NCBI RefSeq assembly: GCF_009392895.1
Contig: NZ_CP045488.1
Coordinates: forward strand, 1,674,001 to 1,738,000
DNA from: Natronorubrum aibiense
Lineage (GTDB): Archaea; Halobacteriota; Halobacteria; Halobacteriales; Natrialbaceae
Reading direction: 5' to 3'
DNA length: 64,000 nucleotides
The position numbers were made by a program, and so were the translations under genes. The notes under the pieces were generated by a model. That model saw nothing but the letters and a program-made list of their open reading frames with translations. It did no database searches and was not told the origin of the DNA. Of the stretch, positions 25,668 to 34,623 are shown in pieces. Position 1 is the stretch's first letter; each line of letters starts with the position of its first letter.

Positions 25668-26105
25668 TTACTGGTCCTCGAGATCTTTCGCGATGTCGTG
25701 GAGACTGTCGTTTGGTGGCTCGTGGGCGTCGTAGTAGACGGTCTCGCCCGGTGAGCGGAGTCCGTAGAGGAACTCGGGTTCGATAACGTCGACGAGAACC
25801 GAGCCGCCCATCGCCACGTCGTGGTTGTCGACCCAGTCAGTGAGACGATCGGTCGCGCCGGTCGGGTCGCGAGCCTGATCGGGCGTCTCGTAGATGCCGG
25901 GGATCGAGAGATTGTCACCGGTCAACGCTCGTTCGACCCGCGCGAAACACTCGTCGCCGTCGAGGGCGACTCGGACGACCTCGTCGGTCGGGAACGCATC
26001 GCGATCGTCGGCCGGTACCTCGAGACGGACGCCGGTTGCCGTCTCCGTACACGTCGACCGGACCGTCTGCACTGACGGGTGGTCGCTCGAAATTCGGTCT
26101 GCCAT
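25668..26105 (-). CDS. Conserved haloarchaeal protein, DUF7112-like
   Basis: This 145-aa protein starts at ATG 26105 (MADRISSDHPSVQTVRST); the longer frame upstream overlaps rps6e and is not used. It has VPADDRDAFPTDEVVRVALDG and GETVYYDAHEPPNDSL, suggesting a small beta-rich fold (AbrB-like N-terminus is possible). It follows rps6e by 25 bp in the same direction, so the pair may be an operon. The DUF number is from memory. Confidence 0.65.
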   Translation of the reverse strand: MADRISSDHPSVQTVRSTCTETATGVRLEVPADDRDAFPTDEVVRVALDGDECFARVERALTGDNLSIPGIYETPDQARDPTGATDRLTDWVDNHDVAMGGSVLVDVIEPEFLYGLRSPGETVYYDAHEPPNDSLHDIAKDLEDQ

Positions 26106-26130
26106 TGACGAAACGAAAATTCGGCCGGAG

Positions 26131-26532
26131 TTACTCGTCGGCGTCCTCGCCGTCGCCGAGCAGCGTGTCGATCTCGGTGCTGCCGGACTCGACGACCGTG
26201 GCGTTGATCTGTGCGACGGCGTCGGAGATCTCGCTTCCGCGAACCGTAACGCGCTTGCGCTCACCGTCGCGCGACGGCTTGTAGCCCGTCTGGCGCTCCT
26301 TCATCAGCACTTCCTGCAGGTTCGGGCCGGTGACGTCAGGGTTGAGCGGTCGCCCGGCTTCGTCGGAGCCACCGGTGATCTCGAGCGTGTAGCCGTCGAG
26401 GCCGACTGCCCCGCCGTCGACTTCCTCGCCGATCGATTTGCCGATGAACCGGTTTGCGTCCTGTTCTTCTGCCTCGAGCTGGTAGGACGACCCGGAATCG
26501 GGATCGCCGACGACGACAGTGAAACTTGCCAT
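26131..26532 (-). CDS. rps6e: 30S ribosomal protein S6e
   Basis: This 133-aa protein is the archaeal/eukaryotic-type small-subunit protein S6e. It starts [20 protein letters not shown] and has [31 protein letters not shown] and [13 protein letters not shown], all diagnostic. The start is ATG 26532. The acidic C-terminal tail is typical of halophiles. It is divergent from the small gene at 26665. Confidence 0.95.
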   Translation of the reverse strand: MASFTVVVGDPDSGSSYQLEAEEQDANRFIGKSIGEEVDGGAVGLDGYTLEITGGSDEAGRPLNPDVTGPNLQEVLMKERQTGYKPSRDGERKRVTVRGSEISDAVAQINATVVESGSTEIDTLLGDGEDADE

Positions 26533-26664
26533 GTCCGACGGAAGACGGCCGTTGCTCAAAAGAACATCGATACGACCTACACCAGCGCCCCTGATCGGGG
26601 TCGATATCGACCGGTGCAGTGGTCGGCTCGAACAGTCAAGTACGTCCCCCGCCTACGTGCGACC

Positions 26665-26946
26665 GTGTTCATCGACCCAGAGCGACTCGAGACCCGCCTG
26701 CGGGAGGAGTTCGGCGGGACGGACGGACAGGTCCGTGTCGTCGTTCGGCAAGCCGTCGACCTCGCAGACGCCGGCCAGTATCAGGCTGACGTCGGTGCGA
26801 CGTTGACCACCGACGCCGTCGTCGAGGAACTGTCGGATGCCCCCGACGGCTCACCGCCGGAGCGGTGGAACTGGTGGATCGGCTCGCTCGAACTTGCCTA
26901 CGGCGGCTACGGGGAGTTCGAGATCCGGCGCTATCGAAAGGAGTGA
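26665..26946 (+). CDS. Small conserved haloarchaeal protein of unknown function
   Basis: This 93-aa protein starts at GTG 26665 (MFIDPERLETRLREEFGGTD). It reads VVRQAVDLADAGQYQADVG, then SPPERWNWWIGSLELAYGG and ends EIRRYRKE. The tryptophan-rich WNWWIGSLE block is striking for so small a protein. No known domain is recognised. The start choice is supported because the frame upstream runs antisense through rps6e. Confidence 0.6.
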   Translation: MFIDPERLETRLREEFGGTDGQVRVVVRQAVDLADAGQYQADVGATLTTDAVVEELSDAPDGSPPERWNWWIGSLELAYGGYGEFEIRRYRKE

Positions 26947-26968
26947 GACCGAAACAGCTTTTCCAGTG

Positions 26969-26988
26969 CTGACTGATTGGTCAGTCAG
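26969..26988. promoter_or_regulatory. Palindromic operator overlapping the tetR start
   Basis: CTGACTGA-TTGG-TCAGTCAG is a perfect 8-bp inverted repeat with a 4-bp spacer. Its last base is the G of the GTG start codon. TetR regulators usually bind such a site in their own promoter, so autorepression is likely. Confidence 0.75.
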
Positions 26989-27668
26989 TGACCGATCCCG
27001 ACGTCCACGAAGCGATCATGACCGCGACGTACGAAGCGCTCTGTGAGGAGGGATACAGCGATCTCACCGCGCAGGCGATCGCCGACCGGACCGAACGGAG
27101 CAAATCCGCGCTGTTCTATCACTACGGCTCGAGAGAGGCGATCGTCGCCGAGTTCATCGAGTACCTCATCGACGGGTTCGAGTCCCGACTCGCCGCGATC
27201 GAGGATCGATCCGCACTCGAGCGCCTCGCCGCGTTCGTCGACTGGTTTCTCTCCGAGCCAGACGACGACGAGTTGGCGTTCCACACCGCGTTACTCGAAC
27301 TGCGGGCACAAGCCCCCTACAACGACGTCTTCCGCGCGAAGCTGCGCGAAAGCGACGACCGAATCCGACGCGCACTCGAGGAGATCCTCGCGGACGGCCT
27401 CGAGGACGGTGTCTTTCAGGACCACGACCCGCAAGCCGTCGCAGCACTGTTGCTCGCAGCGTTCGACGGCGCACAGATTCATCAGGTCACGCTCGACCGG
27501 TGTGAGTACCTCGAGACGATCCGCGCGGGAACGGTCGAGCACATCCTCGCGGATATTCTCGAGCCGACAGTCGAACTTCCCGAAGCCGTCGATTTCGACG
27601 GATTGCACGACTCACAGCTGTTCGACACGAGTCCCGGCGACGACCGCCCCGGTCCAATCGAACGATAG
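26988..27668 (+). CDS. TetR/AcrR-family transcriptional repressor
   Basis: This 226-aa protein has the TetR HTH at residues 8-50 (IMTATYEALCEEGYSDLTAQ, then IADRTERSKSALFYHYGSRE). The helical ligand-binding domain follows, with VDWFLSEPDDDELAFHTAL. The C-terminal 35 residues are acidic and extend past the fold. The start is GTG 26988, within a palindromic operator. No transporter is adjacent, so target genes other than itself are unknown. Confidence 0.9.
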   Translation: MTDPDVHEAIMTATYEALCEEGYSDLTAQAIADRTERSKSALFYHYGSREAIVAEFIEYLIDGFESRLAAIEDRSALERLAAFVDWFLSEPDDDELAFHTALLELRAQAPYNDVFRAKLRESDDRIRRALEEILADGLEDGVFQDHDPQAVAALLLAAFDGAQIHQVTLDRCEYLETIRAGTVEHILADILEPTVELPEAVDFDGLHDSQLFDTSPGDDRPGPIER

Positions 27669-27814
27669 GTACACTCATGTACGAACGAGTTATTTCACCG
27701 TTGTCACGTCGTCGCCCTCTCGCTGAACCCGTTTCGTTCGACTGTGCCCCAATCCGACCCCGCTCGTGGTCCCCCTAACCGACGGGTCGGTCGTGAACCT
27801 ACTCACTGCTTGAG

Positions 27815-28681
27815 ATGACTGAACACATCTCCACTACGATCCGACGTTTCGCCCGCTCGAGTACCCACACGTCCACGGCTGACCTGCCGTCACCGATCCA
27901 GACCGTTGTCGACGACGCGCTGTCACCGCTCGATCGGTCGCTCCCGGTGGCGTTGTGTACCGTCGCCGGCGAGTGCAGCGCCGTCGCGGACGCTCACGGG
28001 TTGACCGCGGATGCAGCGCGACTCGAGGCCGTCCTCGAACCGGTCCGCGAGGCCGTCAGATTCCTCGAGGGATACGTCAGGCTTCGGCTCGCGGGGTCGA
28101 CGACCGATCGAGATACGGCCGTCCTCGCCAGCGACTATCTTCATGCCCGCGCCTACGCAGCCGTCGCCGACTCACCGATTCCGGACGATCGGCTGGTCGA
28201 CTGCTACCGGCTGCTGACTCGTGGCTCGACGGCGCTCGCCCGCCGGTCGTATTCCGAACTCGAGACGGAGTCGGCGGTTTCGCCGCGCGTCGACGCGGAA
28301 GCGACGAGTGCAGGTGTCGCCGGCGCACTCGGCGTAGCAGCCGTCGGTGGCACGACCGAAACACGCAGGTGCCTGCGGCGGTATAGTTATGCCGTAATGA
28401 GCGCACTCGCCGCCCAGTCGTCGGCTGCGACCGACGATTTCCACCCTCGAGCAACCGCCGTCAACGTGCTGTCCGGCCGGCCGGCGACGCGAACGCGGGT
28501 CGTCGAGGAACGAGCGCCCGTGGAACACGCTGACTCAACCGTCGCAACCGCCCTCGAGCGAGCACGTGATGCCCTCGAGTCGCTCGCCGTTGACGACGCC
28601 GACGGCCGTCCACTCGACGGGGCGTCGTCCCCGCTCGTCCGACTCGAGCGAGCAACGCGGCTCCCGTTCCAAATCGGGTGA
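27815..28681 (+). CDS. Conserved haloarchaeal protein, possibly DUF7114 / degenerate prenyl-synthase-like
   Basis: This 288-aa alpha-helical protein has LASDYLHARAYAAVADSP and RLLTRGSTALARRSY, which resemble helices of polyprenyl synthetases, but the Asp-rich DDxxD substrate motifs are absent. A catalytic role in isoprenoid synthesis is therefore not supported. The start is ATG 27815. It is followed after 9 bp by a small membrane gene, so an operon is likely. The family name is from memory. Confidence 0.6.
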   Translation: MTEHISTTIRRFARSSTHTSTADLPSPIQTVVDDALSPLDRSLPVALCTVAGECSAVADAHGLTADAARLEAVLEPVREAVRFLEGYVRLRLAGSTTDRDTAVLASDYLHARAYAAVADSPIPDDRLVDCYRLLTRGSTALARRSYSELETESAVSPRVDAEATSAGVAGALGVAAVGGTTETRRCLRRYSYAVMSALAAQSSAATDDFHPRATAVNVLSGRPATRTRVVEERAPVEHADSTVATALERARDALESLAVDDADGRPLDGASSPLVRLERATRLPFQIG

Positions 28682-28690
28682 TCGCCACCG

Positions 28691-29032
28691 ATGAGTGCGT
28701 ACTCGCGTCCGATCTGGCCGGCCTACCCCTTGTCGGCGTTCGTCGCCGGCCTCGGCCACTGGTATCTCGGCGAGTGGAAACGCGGCGTAGCCTGGTTCGT
28801 CCTCTATGCGCTCGCGCTCGCGTTTTTGAGCGCGCGGACGCTGTCGGGTGCCCTCGAGATCGGTGAGCCGTTTTTCGTGACGGCACTCCAGTTCGACTCG
28901 GTCAGCTTCACTGACGTCGCGGTGCCGCTCGCCGTCCTGATCGTCTGTCTGCTCGACGTCTACCTAATCGGGCTGACGAAACGAACGGCCGCACGGACGC
29001 CACCGAACGGGTCGCACTCCGACGGCTTCTGA
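28691..29032 (+). CDS. Small membrane protein (TM2-like)
   Basis: This 113-aa protein has three hydrophobic segments (about residues 13-35, 37-55 and 70-95). The motif LGHWYLGEWKRGVAWFVLY resembles the TM2/DUF5683-type pattern, in which a short helix pair surrounds a G-x-G-W-Y/F-L loop. Function is unknown. It starts 9 bp after the upstream gene. Confidence 0.65.
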   Translation: MSAYSRPIWPAYPLSAFVAGLGHWYLGEWKRGVAWFVLYALALAFLSARTLSGALEIGEPFFVTALQFDSVSFTDVAVPLAVLIVCLLDVYLIGLTKRTAARTPPNGSHSDGF

Positions 29033-29065
29033 GGAAAACAGTCGATTCGAGCCGCCGATCGACGC

Positions 29066-30475
29066 TCAGTCGTCGTTCAGCGCTTCGATTCGCTGGACTA
29101 CTTCTTCGGACGTCTCGACTGACGTCTCACCGGAGAGTGCATAGAAGACGACACCGAGCACACACCAGCCGAGAACGATGATCCACTCGTAGGGCCAGAC
29201 GAGCGCAGACTGGCCGCCGGGCAGGTACAGCGTGATGAAAAACGCCGTCAGCACGAACGCGGCGATTCCAACGATGGGGCCGCCGGGAACCTTGTACGGT
29301 CGTTCCATCTCGGGTTCGCGGTAGCGAAGCACCAGGAAGGAGACGACGACGAGGAACCAGGCGACGACGATGCCGAGGCCGCCGGCGTTGACGATCCACG
29401 TGAGCATCTGCTCGCCGAAAAACGGAGCGATCGCGGAGAGGCCACCGACCAGCAGAATCGCGTTGCTCGGCGTGTTGTGTTCCGGATGGACCTTCGCGAG
29501 CGGTTTCGGGATCATTCCCGATTCGGCGAGCGCGAACAGGGCGCGGCTGCCGCCGATGATGAACGCGTTCCAGCTCGTCATGATCCCGGCGATACCCGCG
29601 AGTGCCATCAACTGTCCCGCGGCTGTGCTGCTGAACAGGACTTCCATCGCTTGGGCCGCCGGCAGCGTGCTGTCGACGAGTGCTTCACCCGAGAGTGCAC
29701 GGCTCGAGCCCCAGATAACGGCCATGTAGAAGATCGCTGCCATACCGACTGAGAGTAAGATCAACAGGCCCAGCGTGCGGGCCGGGATGTCGGCTTCCTC
29801 TGCAGACTGGGGAATCACGTCGAACCCGACGAACATGAACGGTGTCATCAACACGACGGCGAAGATGCCGGCTGTTCCGGCGCCGAAGGATGGATCGGGC
29901 GATGGCTGCCCGTTGGTCACCGCGCCGGCGATCAACACGACACCGGCAAACGCGATGACGACGGTCATGATGATCTGGAACTGGGCAGCGATGCGAATGC
30001 CGATGTAGTTCAGGTACGTGATCCCGATCGTTCCCAGCACGCCGACGACGATCCAGGTGGCGTACACTGGTTCTCCGGCGACGTTCCAGAGCGGGATCGC
30101 GTCGAACCCGGGAATAATAAACGCCATCGCAGACGGCAGCGCGACGGCCTCGAAGGCAGCGACCGTCACGTAGCCGAAGACGATCGCCCACGTACAGACG
30201 AACGAACCGACAGGCCCGAGCGCACGAAGACTGTACACGTGCTCGCCCCCGACCAGCGGCATCGACGACGCGAGTTCGCTGTAGATGATCGCGACAATCG
30301 CGACGACGATCCCTCCCGCGACGAACGCAGTGATCGCCCCCAGCGGTCCCCCTTCGTTGATCCAATCTCCAGCGAGAACGATCCACCCCCAGCCGATCAT
30401 CGCACCGAACGCGAGGATCAGCATCTCTTTGCTATTCAGGGCTTTTTCCAGCCCACTTTGAGTTGTATCTGACAT
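29066..30475 (-). CDS. APC-superfamily amino acid permease
   Basis: This 469-aa protein has about 12 helices. It starts MSDTTQSGLEKALNSKEMLI and the first helix carries AFGAMIGWGWIVLAGDW, the APC unwound-helix signature. The cytoplasmic loop EPEMERPYKVPGGP is also typical. It is divergent from the class-III aminotransferase gene across a 455-bp intergenic region. Its likely role is import of the substrate of that pathway (lysine, 5-aminovalerate or GABA), inferred from context only. Confidence 0.87.
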   Translation of the reverse strand: MSDTTQSGLEKALNSKEMLILAFGAMIGWGWIVLAGDWINEGGPLGAITAFVAGGIVVAIVAIIYSELASSMPLVGGEHVYSLRALGPVGSFVCTWAIVFGYVTVAAFEAVALPSAMAFIIPGFDAIPLWNVAGEPVYATWIVVGVLGTIGITYLNYIGIRIAAQFQIIMTVVIAFAGVVLIAGAVTNGQPSPDPSFGAGTAGIFAVVLMTPFMFVGFDVIPQSAEEADIPARTLGLLILLSVGMAAIFYMAVIWGSSRALSGEALVDSTLPAAQAMEVLFSSTAAGQLMALAGIAGIMTSWNAFIIGGSRALFALAESGMIPKPLAKVHPEHNTPSNAILLVGGLSAIAPFFGEQMLTWIVNAGGLGIVVAWFLVVVSFLVLRYREPEMERPYKVPGGPIVGIAAFVLTAFFITLYLPGGQSALVWPYEWIIVLGWCVLGVVFYALSGETSVETSEEVVQRIEALNDD

Positions 30476-30576
30476 TGATTATCCCTTTGAGTTTCGTTAC
30501 CGTATGGGCCATAAATACGACACCTAATGTATCTTTCGTAGATATTGTATATCCAGCAAAATCTGAAGCATATTGT

Positions 30577-30587
30577 GGATTAGATCC
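30577..30587. promoter_or_regulatory. Palindrome GGAT-TAG-ATCC
   Basis: A perfect 4-bp-armed palindrome with a 3-bp centre, of the same form as the longer site at 30825-30839. Candidate operator of a dimeric regulator, possibly the Lrp protein encoded at 33915-34433. Confidence 0.3.
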
Positions 30588-30824
30588 GATTTCTTTCCAC
30601 TCTATTGCGTCAGCCACAGCAATTTCGAAACACTTCTAATATTCACGCCGCACGATCAAATGTTAATTTGAATAATGTCTGTAGTTGACACCGGATTAGA
30701 TATAGATTGGCGAATATATTTGATTCTCAGTCGTGCGAATTGACCGACGACGGTGTGGGGCGTTGTCAGTTCAATACAGTTTCATCGACGACGGTAGCCC
30801 ACCGTCTGTCGTGATCCCACTCTG

Positions 30825-30839
30825 TTGGATTATATCCAA
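30825..30839. promoter_or_regulatory. Palindrome TTGGAT-TAT-ATCCAA
   Basis: A perfect 6-bp-armed palindrome 92 bp before the aminotransferase ATG. It matches the core of the site at 30577. Candidate operator for the divergent promoter. Confidence 0.4.
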
Positions 30840-30930
30840 TATCTGAGTGCGATCTTAGATTATTGCTGTCTAACGCAAACCACGTGAGATTTCGCATCAA
30901 ATATATATGCGGTGCTGGAAATAGTATGGT

Positions 30931-32301
30931 ATGGCTGCAGGCCCGCCAATCGAAGACCTACATTTCGCGATGGAACCATCAGTCGACGAGGTTCCGGGAC
31001 CGAACTCACGAAAACTTCTCGACCGCCAACAGGAGATCGACAGCAGCGCCGTTGCGTATCCCAAACGAATCCCGATCGCACTCGAGGAAGCCCGCGGCGC
31101 GACGGTTCGCGACGTCGACGGCAACACCTTCCTCGACTTTTTCGCCGGGATCGGCGTCTTGAACGTGGGACACTCCAACCCGTACGTCCTCGAGGCGACG
31201 CAGAACCAACTCGAGTCGGTCGCGCACACGGTCGACTTCCCGACCGAGGCACGACTCGACCTCATCGACAAGCTTCGAGAGATCGCCCCCGGCGGGCTGG
31301 CCGGTGCGAGCAACGTCGTCTTCGGTGGGCCAAGTGGGAGTGACGCGATCGAAGGCTCGATCAAACTCGCCAAACACAACACAGGTCGACACGGCCTGCT
31401 CGGTTTCGAAGGGTCCTACCACGGCACGACCGCCGGTGCGCTCAGTCTCACTGCGGGCAAGAAGTACAAGAAGGGCTACGGCCCGTTGCTCGCGGACACC
31501 GTCCACGTCCCGTACCCGACCCGCAACGCGGGCGTCGGGAGTCAGGATGCCTGCGAGCGCTGTCTCGACGCCGTCAAACGGAAGTTCGAGGCCCCCTACG
31601 GCGGTCACGAGACGCCGGCCGGCATCTGGGTCGAACCGATTCAGGGTGAAGGCGGCGTCGTCGTTCCTCCGAAGGGCTTCCTGCAGGGGCTCCGTGATAT
31701 CGCGGACGACAACGACGCGATGTTGATCGTCGACGAGATCCAGACCGGACTGGGCCGAACCGGCGAGTGGTTCGCTACGGACCATTTCGACGTGACGCCG
31801 GACGCGATCACGATGGCGAAAGCACTCGGTGGCAGTGGCCTCCCAATTGGTGCGATGCTCTACCACGAGAAGTTCGACACGTGGGGGCCGGGCGGCCACG
31901 TCGGCACGTTCCGCGGCAACGCGCCCGCGATGGCCGGTGGTCTGCGGGCGATCGAGTACATCGAATCCCACGACCTGCTCGCACACGCGACGGAACTCGG
32001 TGGCTACCTCCGAGACCGAATCGCCGAAGTCGCAGAGACGACCCCAGAGATCGTCGACGTGCGCGGGAAGGGACTGTTCGTCGGCGTCGAGTTCGAAGAT
32101 GCGGACGGCAGTCCGGATGCCGACATCGTCAAGGAGATTCAGCAGCACTGCTACGAAAACGGCGTTCTCGTCTGGAGCGCCGGCCGACATGGGAACGTGT
32201 TGCGGCTCATCCCGCCGCTCGTTCTCACCCACGAACAGGCGGAATTCGGCATGGACGTCCTTTGTGAGGCCGTTCGTGCGACGACGGAGGGTTCACACTA
32301 A
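30931..32301 (+). CDS. Class-III aminotransferase (GABA / 5-aminovalerate / ornithine type)
   Basis: This 456-aa PLP enzyme of the AGAT/GABA-T class carries [20 protein letters not shown] (PLP phosphate region), [27 protein letters not shown], and [13 protein letters not shown] with the PLP-binding Asp. The PLP lysine is in [17 protein letters not shown], about residue 296. Its TAA overlaps the ATG of the glutaryl-CoA-dehydrogenase-like gene by one base (TAATG), so the two are coupled. That pairing suggests 5-aminovalerate transamination in lysine breakdown, but GABA or diaminobutyrate are alternatives. Confidence 0.85.
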   Translation: MAAGPPIEDLHFAMEPSVDEVPGPNSRKLLDRQQEIDSSAVAYPKRIPIALEEARGATVRDVDGNTFLDFFAGIGVLNVGHSNPYVLEATQNQLESVAHTVDFPTEARLDLIDKLREIAPGGLAGASNVVFGGPSGSDAIEGSIKLAKHNTGRHGLLGFEGSYHGTTAGALSLTAGKKYKKGYGPLLADTVHVPYPTRNAGVGSQDACERCLDAVKRKFEAPYGGHETPAGIWVEPIQGEGGVVVPPKGFLQGLRDIADDNDAMLIVDEIQTGLGRTGEWFATDHFDVTPDAITMAKALGGSGLPIGAMLYHEKFDTWGPGGHVGTFRGNAPAMAGGLRAIEYIESHDLLAHATELGGYLRDRIAEVAETTPEIVDVRGKGLFVGVEFEDADGSPDADIVKEIQQHCYENGVLVWSAGRHGNVLRLIPPLVLTHEQAEFGMDVLCEAVRATTEGSH

Positions 32302-33464
32302 TGCTTGATTATCTCGACCTCGAGGCAGAGCTTACCGACGAAGAACGACTGATCCGCGATACGGCACGCGAGTTCGTCGACGAACAGGTTCGCCCGGACA
32401 TCGGCGAACACTTCGAAAACGGCACGTTCCCGAAAGAGCTGATCCCCGAGATGGGCGAGATGGGCTTTTACGCGCCGAACCTCGAGGGCTACGGCTCGCC
32501 GAACGTCTCCGAGACGGCCTACGGCCTGCTGATGCAGGAACTCGAGGCCTGTGACTCTGGGCTGCGCTCGATGGCGTCGGTACAGGGCGCGCTCGTGATG
32601 TACCCGATCCACGCCTACGGCAGCGAGGAGCAAAAGGAGGAGTGGCTGCCGAAACTCGGCGCTGGCGAGGCTGTCGGCTGTTTCGGTCTCACCGAACCCG
32701 AGCACGGCTCGAACCCGACGGCGATGGAGACGTACGCCGAACGCGACGCCGACGGCTACGTCCTCAACGGCTCGAAGACGTGGATCACGAACTCCCCCAT
32801 CGCCGACGTTGCGATCGTCTGGGCGCGTGATCGCTCGAGCGAGGACACCCCTGTTCGGGGCTTCCTCGTCGAGACCGACCGCGACGGGGTCTCGACCAAC
32901 AAGATCACCGAGAAGCTGTCGCTTCGCGCCTCGATCACGGGCGAGATCGGCCTGAACGACGTCCACGTCCCCGAGGAGAACGTCCTCCCCGGCGTCTCGG
33001 GCATGAAAGGCCCGCTGTCGTGTCTCACACAGGCACGCTTCGGCATCGCTTGGGGTGCCGTTGGTGCCGCCCGAGACTGCTTCGAGACGGCTCGCCAGTA
33101 CGCCACAGATCGCGAGCAGTTCGGCGGCCCGATCGGGCGCTTCCAGCTCCAACAGGACAAACTCGCGGAGATGGCCACCCAGATCACCCTCGCCCAGTTG
33201 CTCATCCACCGGCTGACGGAACTCAAAGAACGCGGCGAGTTGCGGCCACAGCACGTCTCGATGGCCAAACGCAACAACGTCCGCATGGCTCGCGACCAGT
33301 CTCGCATCGCTCGCGAGATGCTCGGCGGCAACGGCATCACGACCGACTACTCGCCGATGCGCCACCTGGCGAACCTCGAGACGGTCTACACCTACGAGGG
33401 GACCCACGACATCCATACCCTCATCCTCGGTGAGGATCTGACCGGTATCGCCGCCTACGAATAA
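32301..33464 (+). CDS. Acyl-CoA dehydrogenase, glutaryl-CoA dehydrogenase type
   Basis: This 387-aa flavoprotein has the ACAD signatures GCFGLTEPEHGSNPTAMET and GNGITTDYSPMRH. The C-terminal YTYEGTHDIHTLILGED carries the catalytic Glu in the GCDH position, and LRSMASVQGALVMYPIHAYG is typical of GcdH, where an Arg recognises the glutaryl carboxylate. GcdH converts glutaryl-CoA to crotonyl-CoA with CO2 release. It is translationally coupled to the upstream aminotransferase, fitting lysine to 5-aminovalerate to glutarate catabolism. The missing semialdehyde dehydrogenase and CoA transferase are not in this window. Confidence 0.85.
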   Translation: MLDYLDLEAELTDEERLIRDTAREFVDEQVRPDIGEHFENGTFPKELIPEMGEMGFYAPNLEGYGSPNVSETAYGLLMQELEACDSGLRSMASVQGALVMYPIHAYGSEEQKEEWLPKLGAGEAVGCFGLTEPEHGSNPTAMETYAERDADGYVLNGSKTWITNSPIADVAIVWARDRSSEDTPVRGFLVETDRDGVSTNKITEKLSLRASITGEIGLNDVHVPEENVLPGVSGMKGPLSCLTQARFGIAWGAVGAARDCFETARQYATDREQFGGPIGRFQLQQDKLAEMATQITLAQLLIHRLTELKERGELRPQHVSMAKRNNVRMARDQSRIAREMLGGNGITTDYSPMRHLANLETVYTYEGTHDIHTLILGEDLTGIAAYE

Positions 33465-33570
33465 CCCACTCGAACGCCTCGAGACGGTATTACATTCGAG
33501 GCTGCCCGAGACTGCGCCGGGTGGCGATTGCACTGCATCCACTCCGGCGTGACGAGACGGTTATCAAGCG

Positions 33571-33914
33571 GAGTAGGGCGCTAAAACCTCGCGCTTCAGC
33601 GCGGGGATACAGCGCCCGCACGTATTTTTAAGAGGTTCTACGGCGGACTGAATGCTATCCGAGGCGGTCTATCCGCCCTATCCCAATGAGACTGTATCGG
33701 GATTCGCCCTTTCGTCGTGGAAGGCACCCCTTCCATCAGACGAACAGGGTGCAGGAAGCACAAGATAACTCCGAATCCCCGTCTTCTCAACGGTGGATAG
33801 GGGTAACGGTAGCGTGGCACTGCCAGCATTCCCTCGGGGATGTGAAACCGTAAATCTCCCAACTCAGCAAGCTTCGGCTTGTGGGAAGCTCCGCCGTTTA
33901 CGGCGGAGAGGATG
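33571..33914. mobile_element. Decayed IS200/IS605-type element (PATE-like), about 340 bp
   Basis: The left end has nested palindromes at 33576-33617 (GGGCGCT pairing with AGCGCCC, with CTCGCGC-TTCA-GCGCGGG inside), followed by GCCCGCACG as in the second TnpB element's left end. The right end has hairpins at 33869-33880 and 33889-33908 (CTCCGCCG-TTTA-CGGCGGAG), then AGGATG and TCA. Between them there is no transposase frame. Such palindrome-associated small elements derived from IS200/IS605 are known in haloarchaea. The right boundary touches the Lrp stop codon. Confidence 0.7.
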
Positions 33915-34433
33915 TCACTCGCCGTCGGCAGATAGCTGGTGAAAATCGAGCAGCGACTGCTGGCTGTAATCACGCAGCGTGCCGATCCCCGTGTTCGTCT
34001 TGATCGTCGAGATGACGAACTTCGAACTCGTGCGCCGGATTTCGTCGATCGATTCGTAGTCGTCGACGAGGTCTTCGACCATGTCCCGTGAGGTGAGCCG
34101 CCCGATCACGACAAAGTCCGTATCGCCCATCGTAAAGTAGACCTGATTGACGCCCTCGATATCTGCGAGTTGTTCGCCGACCCGCTCGTGGTACCCCTCC
34201 CCGAACTCCGCCCAGATTTCGGAGATGATCGTGATGCCGAGACCGACTTTCTCGAGGTCGAGTTCGTACAGTTCGTTCGTGATGACGCCCTCCTCTTTGA
34301 GACTCTGCAAGCGATAGTGGACCGTCGACTTCGGAATCCCCGTTTGTTCGTGGATGACCTCCGTGTTGTCGGTCTCCTGTTCGGCGATCGCGAAGATGAT
34401 CCTGACGTCGCGCTCGTCCAGTGTCGTACTCAT
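33915..34433 (-). CDS. Lrp/AsnC-family transcriptional regulator
   Basis: This 172-aa protein starts MSTTLDERDVRIIFAIAEQE, with the winged helix ETDNTEVIHEQTGIPKSTVH (residues 21-45) and the RAM ligand-binding domain GVNQVYFTMGDTDFVVIG (residues 95-112). It lies just downstream of, and opposite to, the aminotransferase/GcdH pair, a common arrangement for a pathway regulator. The stop codon is formed at the edge of the adjacent transposon remnant, but the C-terminus (QLSADGE) is of normal length. Confidence 0.9.
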   Translation of the reverse strand: MSTTLDERDVRIIFAIAEQETDNTEVIHEQTGIPKSTVHYRLQSLKEEGVITNELYELDLEKVGLGITIISEIWAEFGEGYHERVGEQLADIEGVNQVYFTMGDTDFVVIGRLTSRDMVEDLVDDYESIDEIRRTSSKFVISTIKTNTGIGTLRDYSQQSLLDFHQLSADGE

Positions 34434-34623
34434 CTATGCGTCTGTTTGACGTAGCCCATCCTACTCCTTTTCGGTGCCGAGCCGTCACCCGATTCGGAGT
34501 GCTCGACATCGCCGACCGAGCGGTGTCGATCCCGGTTCGCCGGGCGCTCGGACGAGCGTGATCGGTCGCCGGCCGACGACCGGAAGCGATGGAGGAAAAC
34601 GGCTCGAGGACGCAGCGTCAGTA

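Larger units (their letters stand above)
30476..30930. promoter_or_regulatory. Divergent intergenic region, permease / aminotransferase
   Basis: The 455-bp AT-rich gap has no credible gene. It holds the TATA box of the aminotransferase (AAATATATATGC at 30898-30910, 27 bp before its ATG, so leaderless). A TATTTATG box lies upstream of the permease on the minus strand. Two perfect palindromes of the form GGAT-TAk-ATCC lie at 30577-30587 and 30825-30839. Confidence 0.6.

Noticed and set aside
27815-28681. Prenyl synthase function for the 288-aa gene
   Set aside because: The Asp-rich catalytic motifs are missing; only a helical resemblance is seen.
30432-30617. 61-aa minus-strand frame at the permease start
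   Set aside because: It overlaps the APC permease N-terminus in another frame and has no recognisable feature.
31006-33542. Two 408- and 414-aa minus-strand frames antisense to the aminotransferase and GcdH genes
   Set aside because: Both are shadows of conserved enzymes; composition and lack of motifs argue against real proteins.
33640-33860. A possible small RNA gene inside the decayed IS200/IS605 element
   Set aside because: Several short stems exist but no clear promoter or fold stands out.
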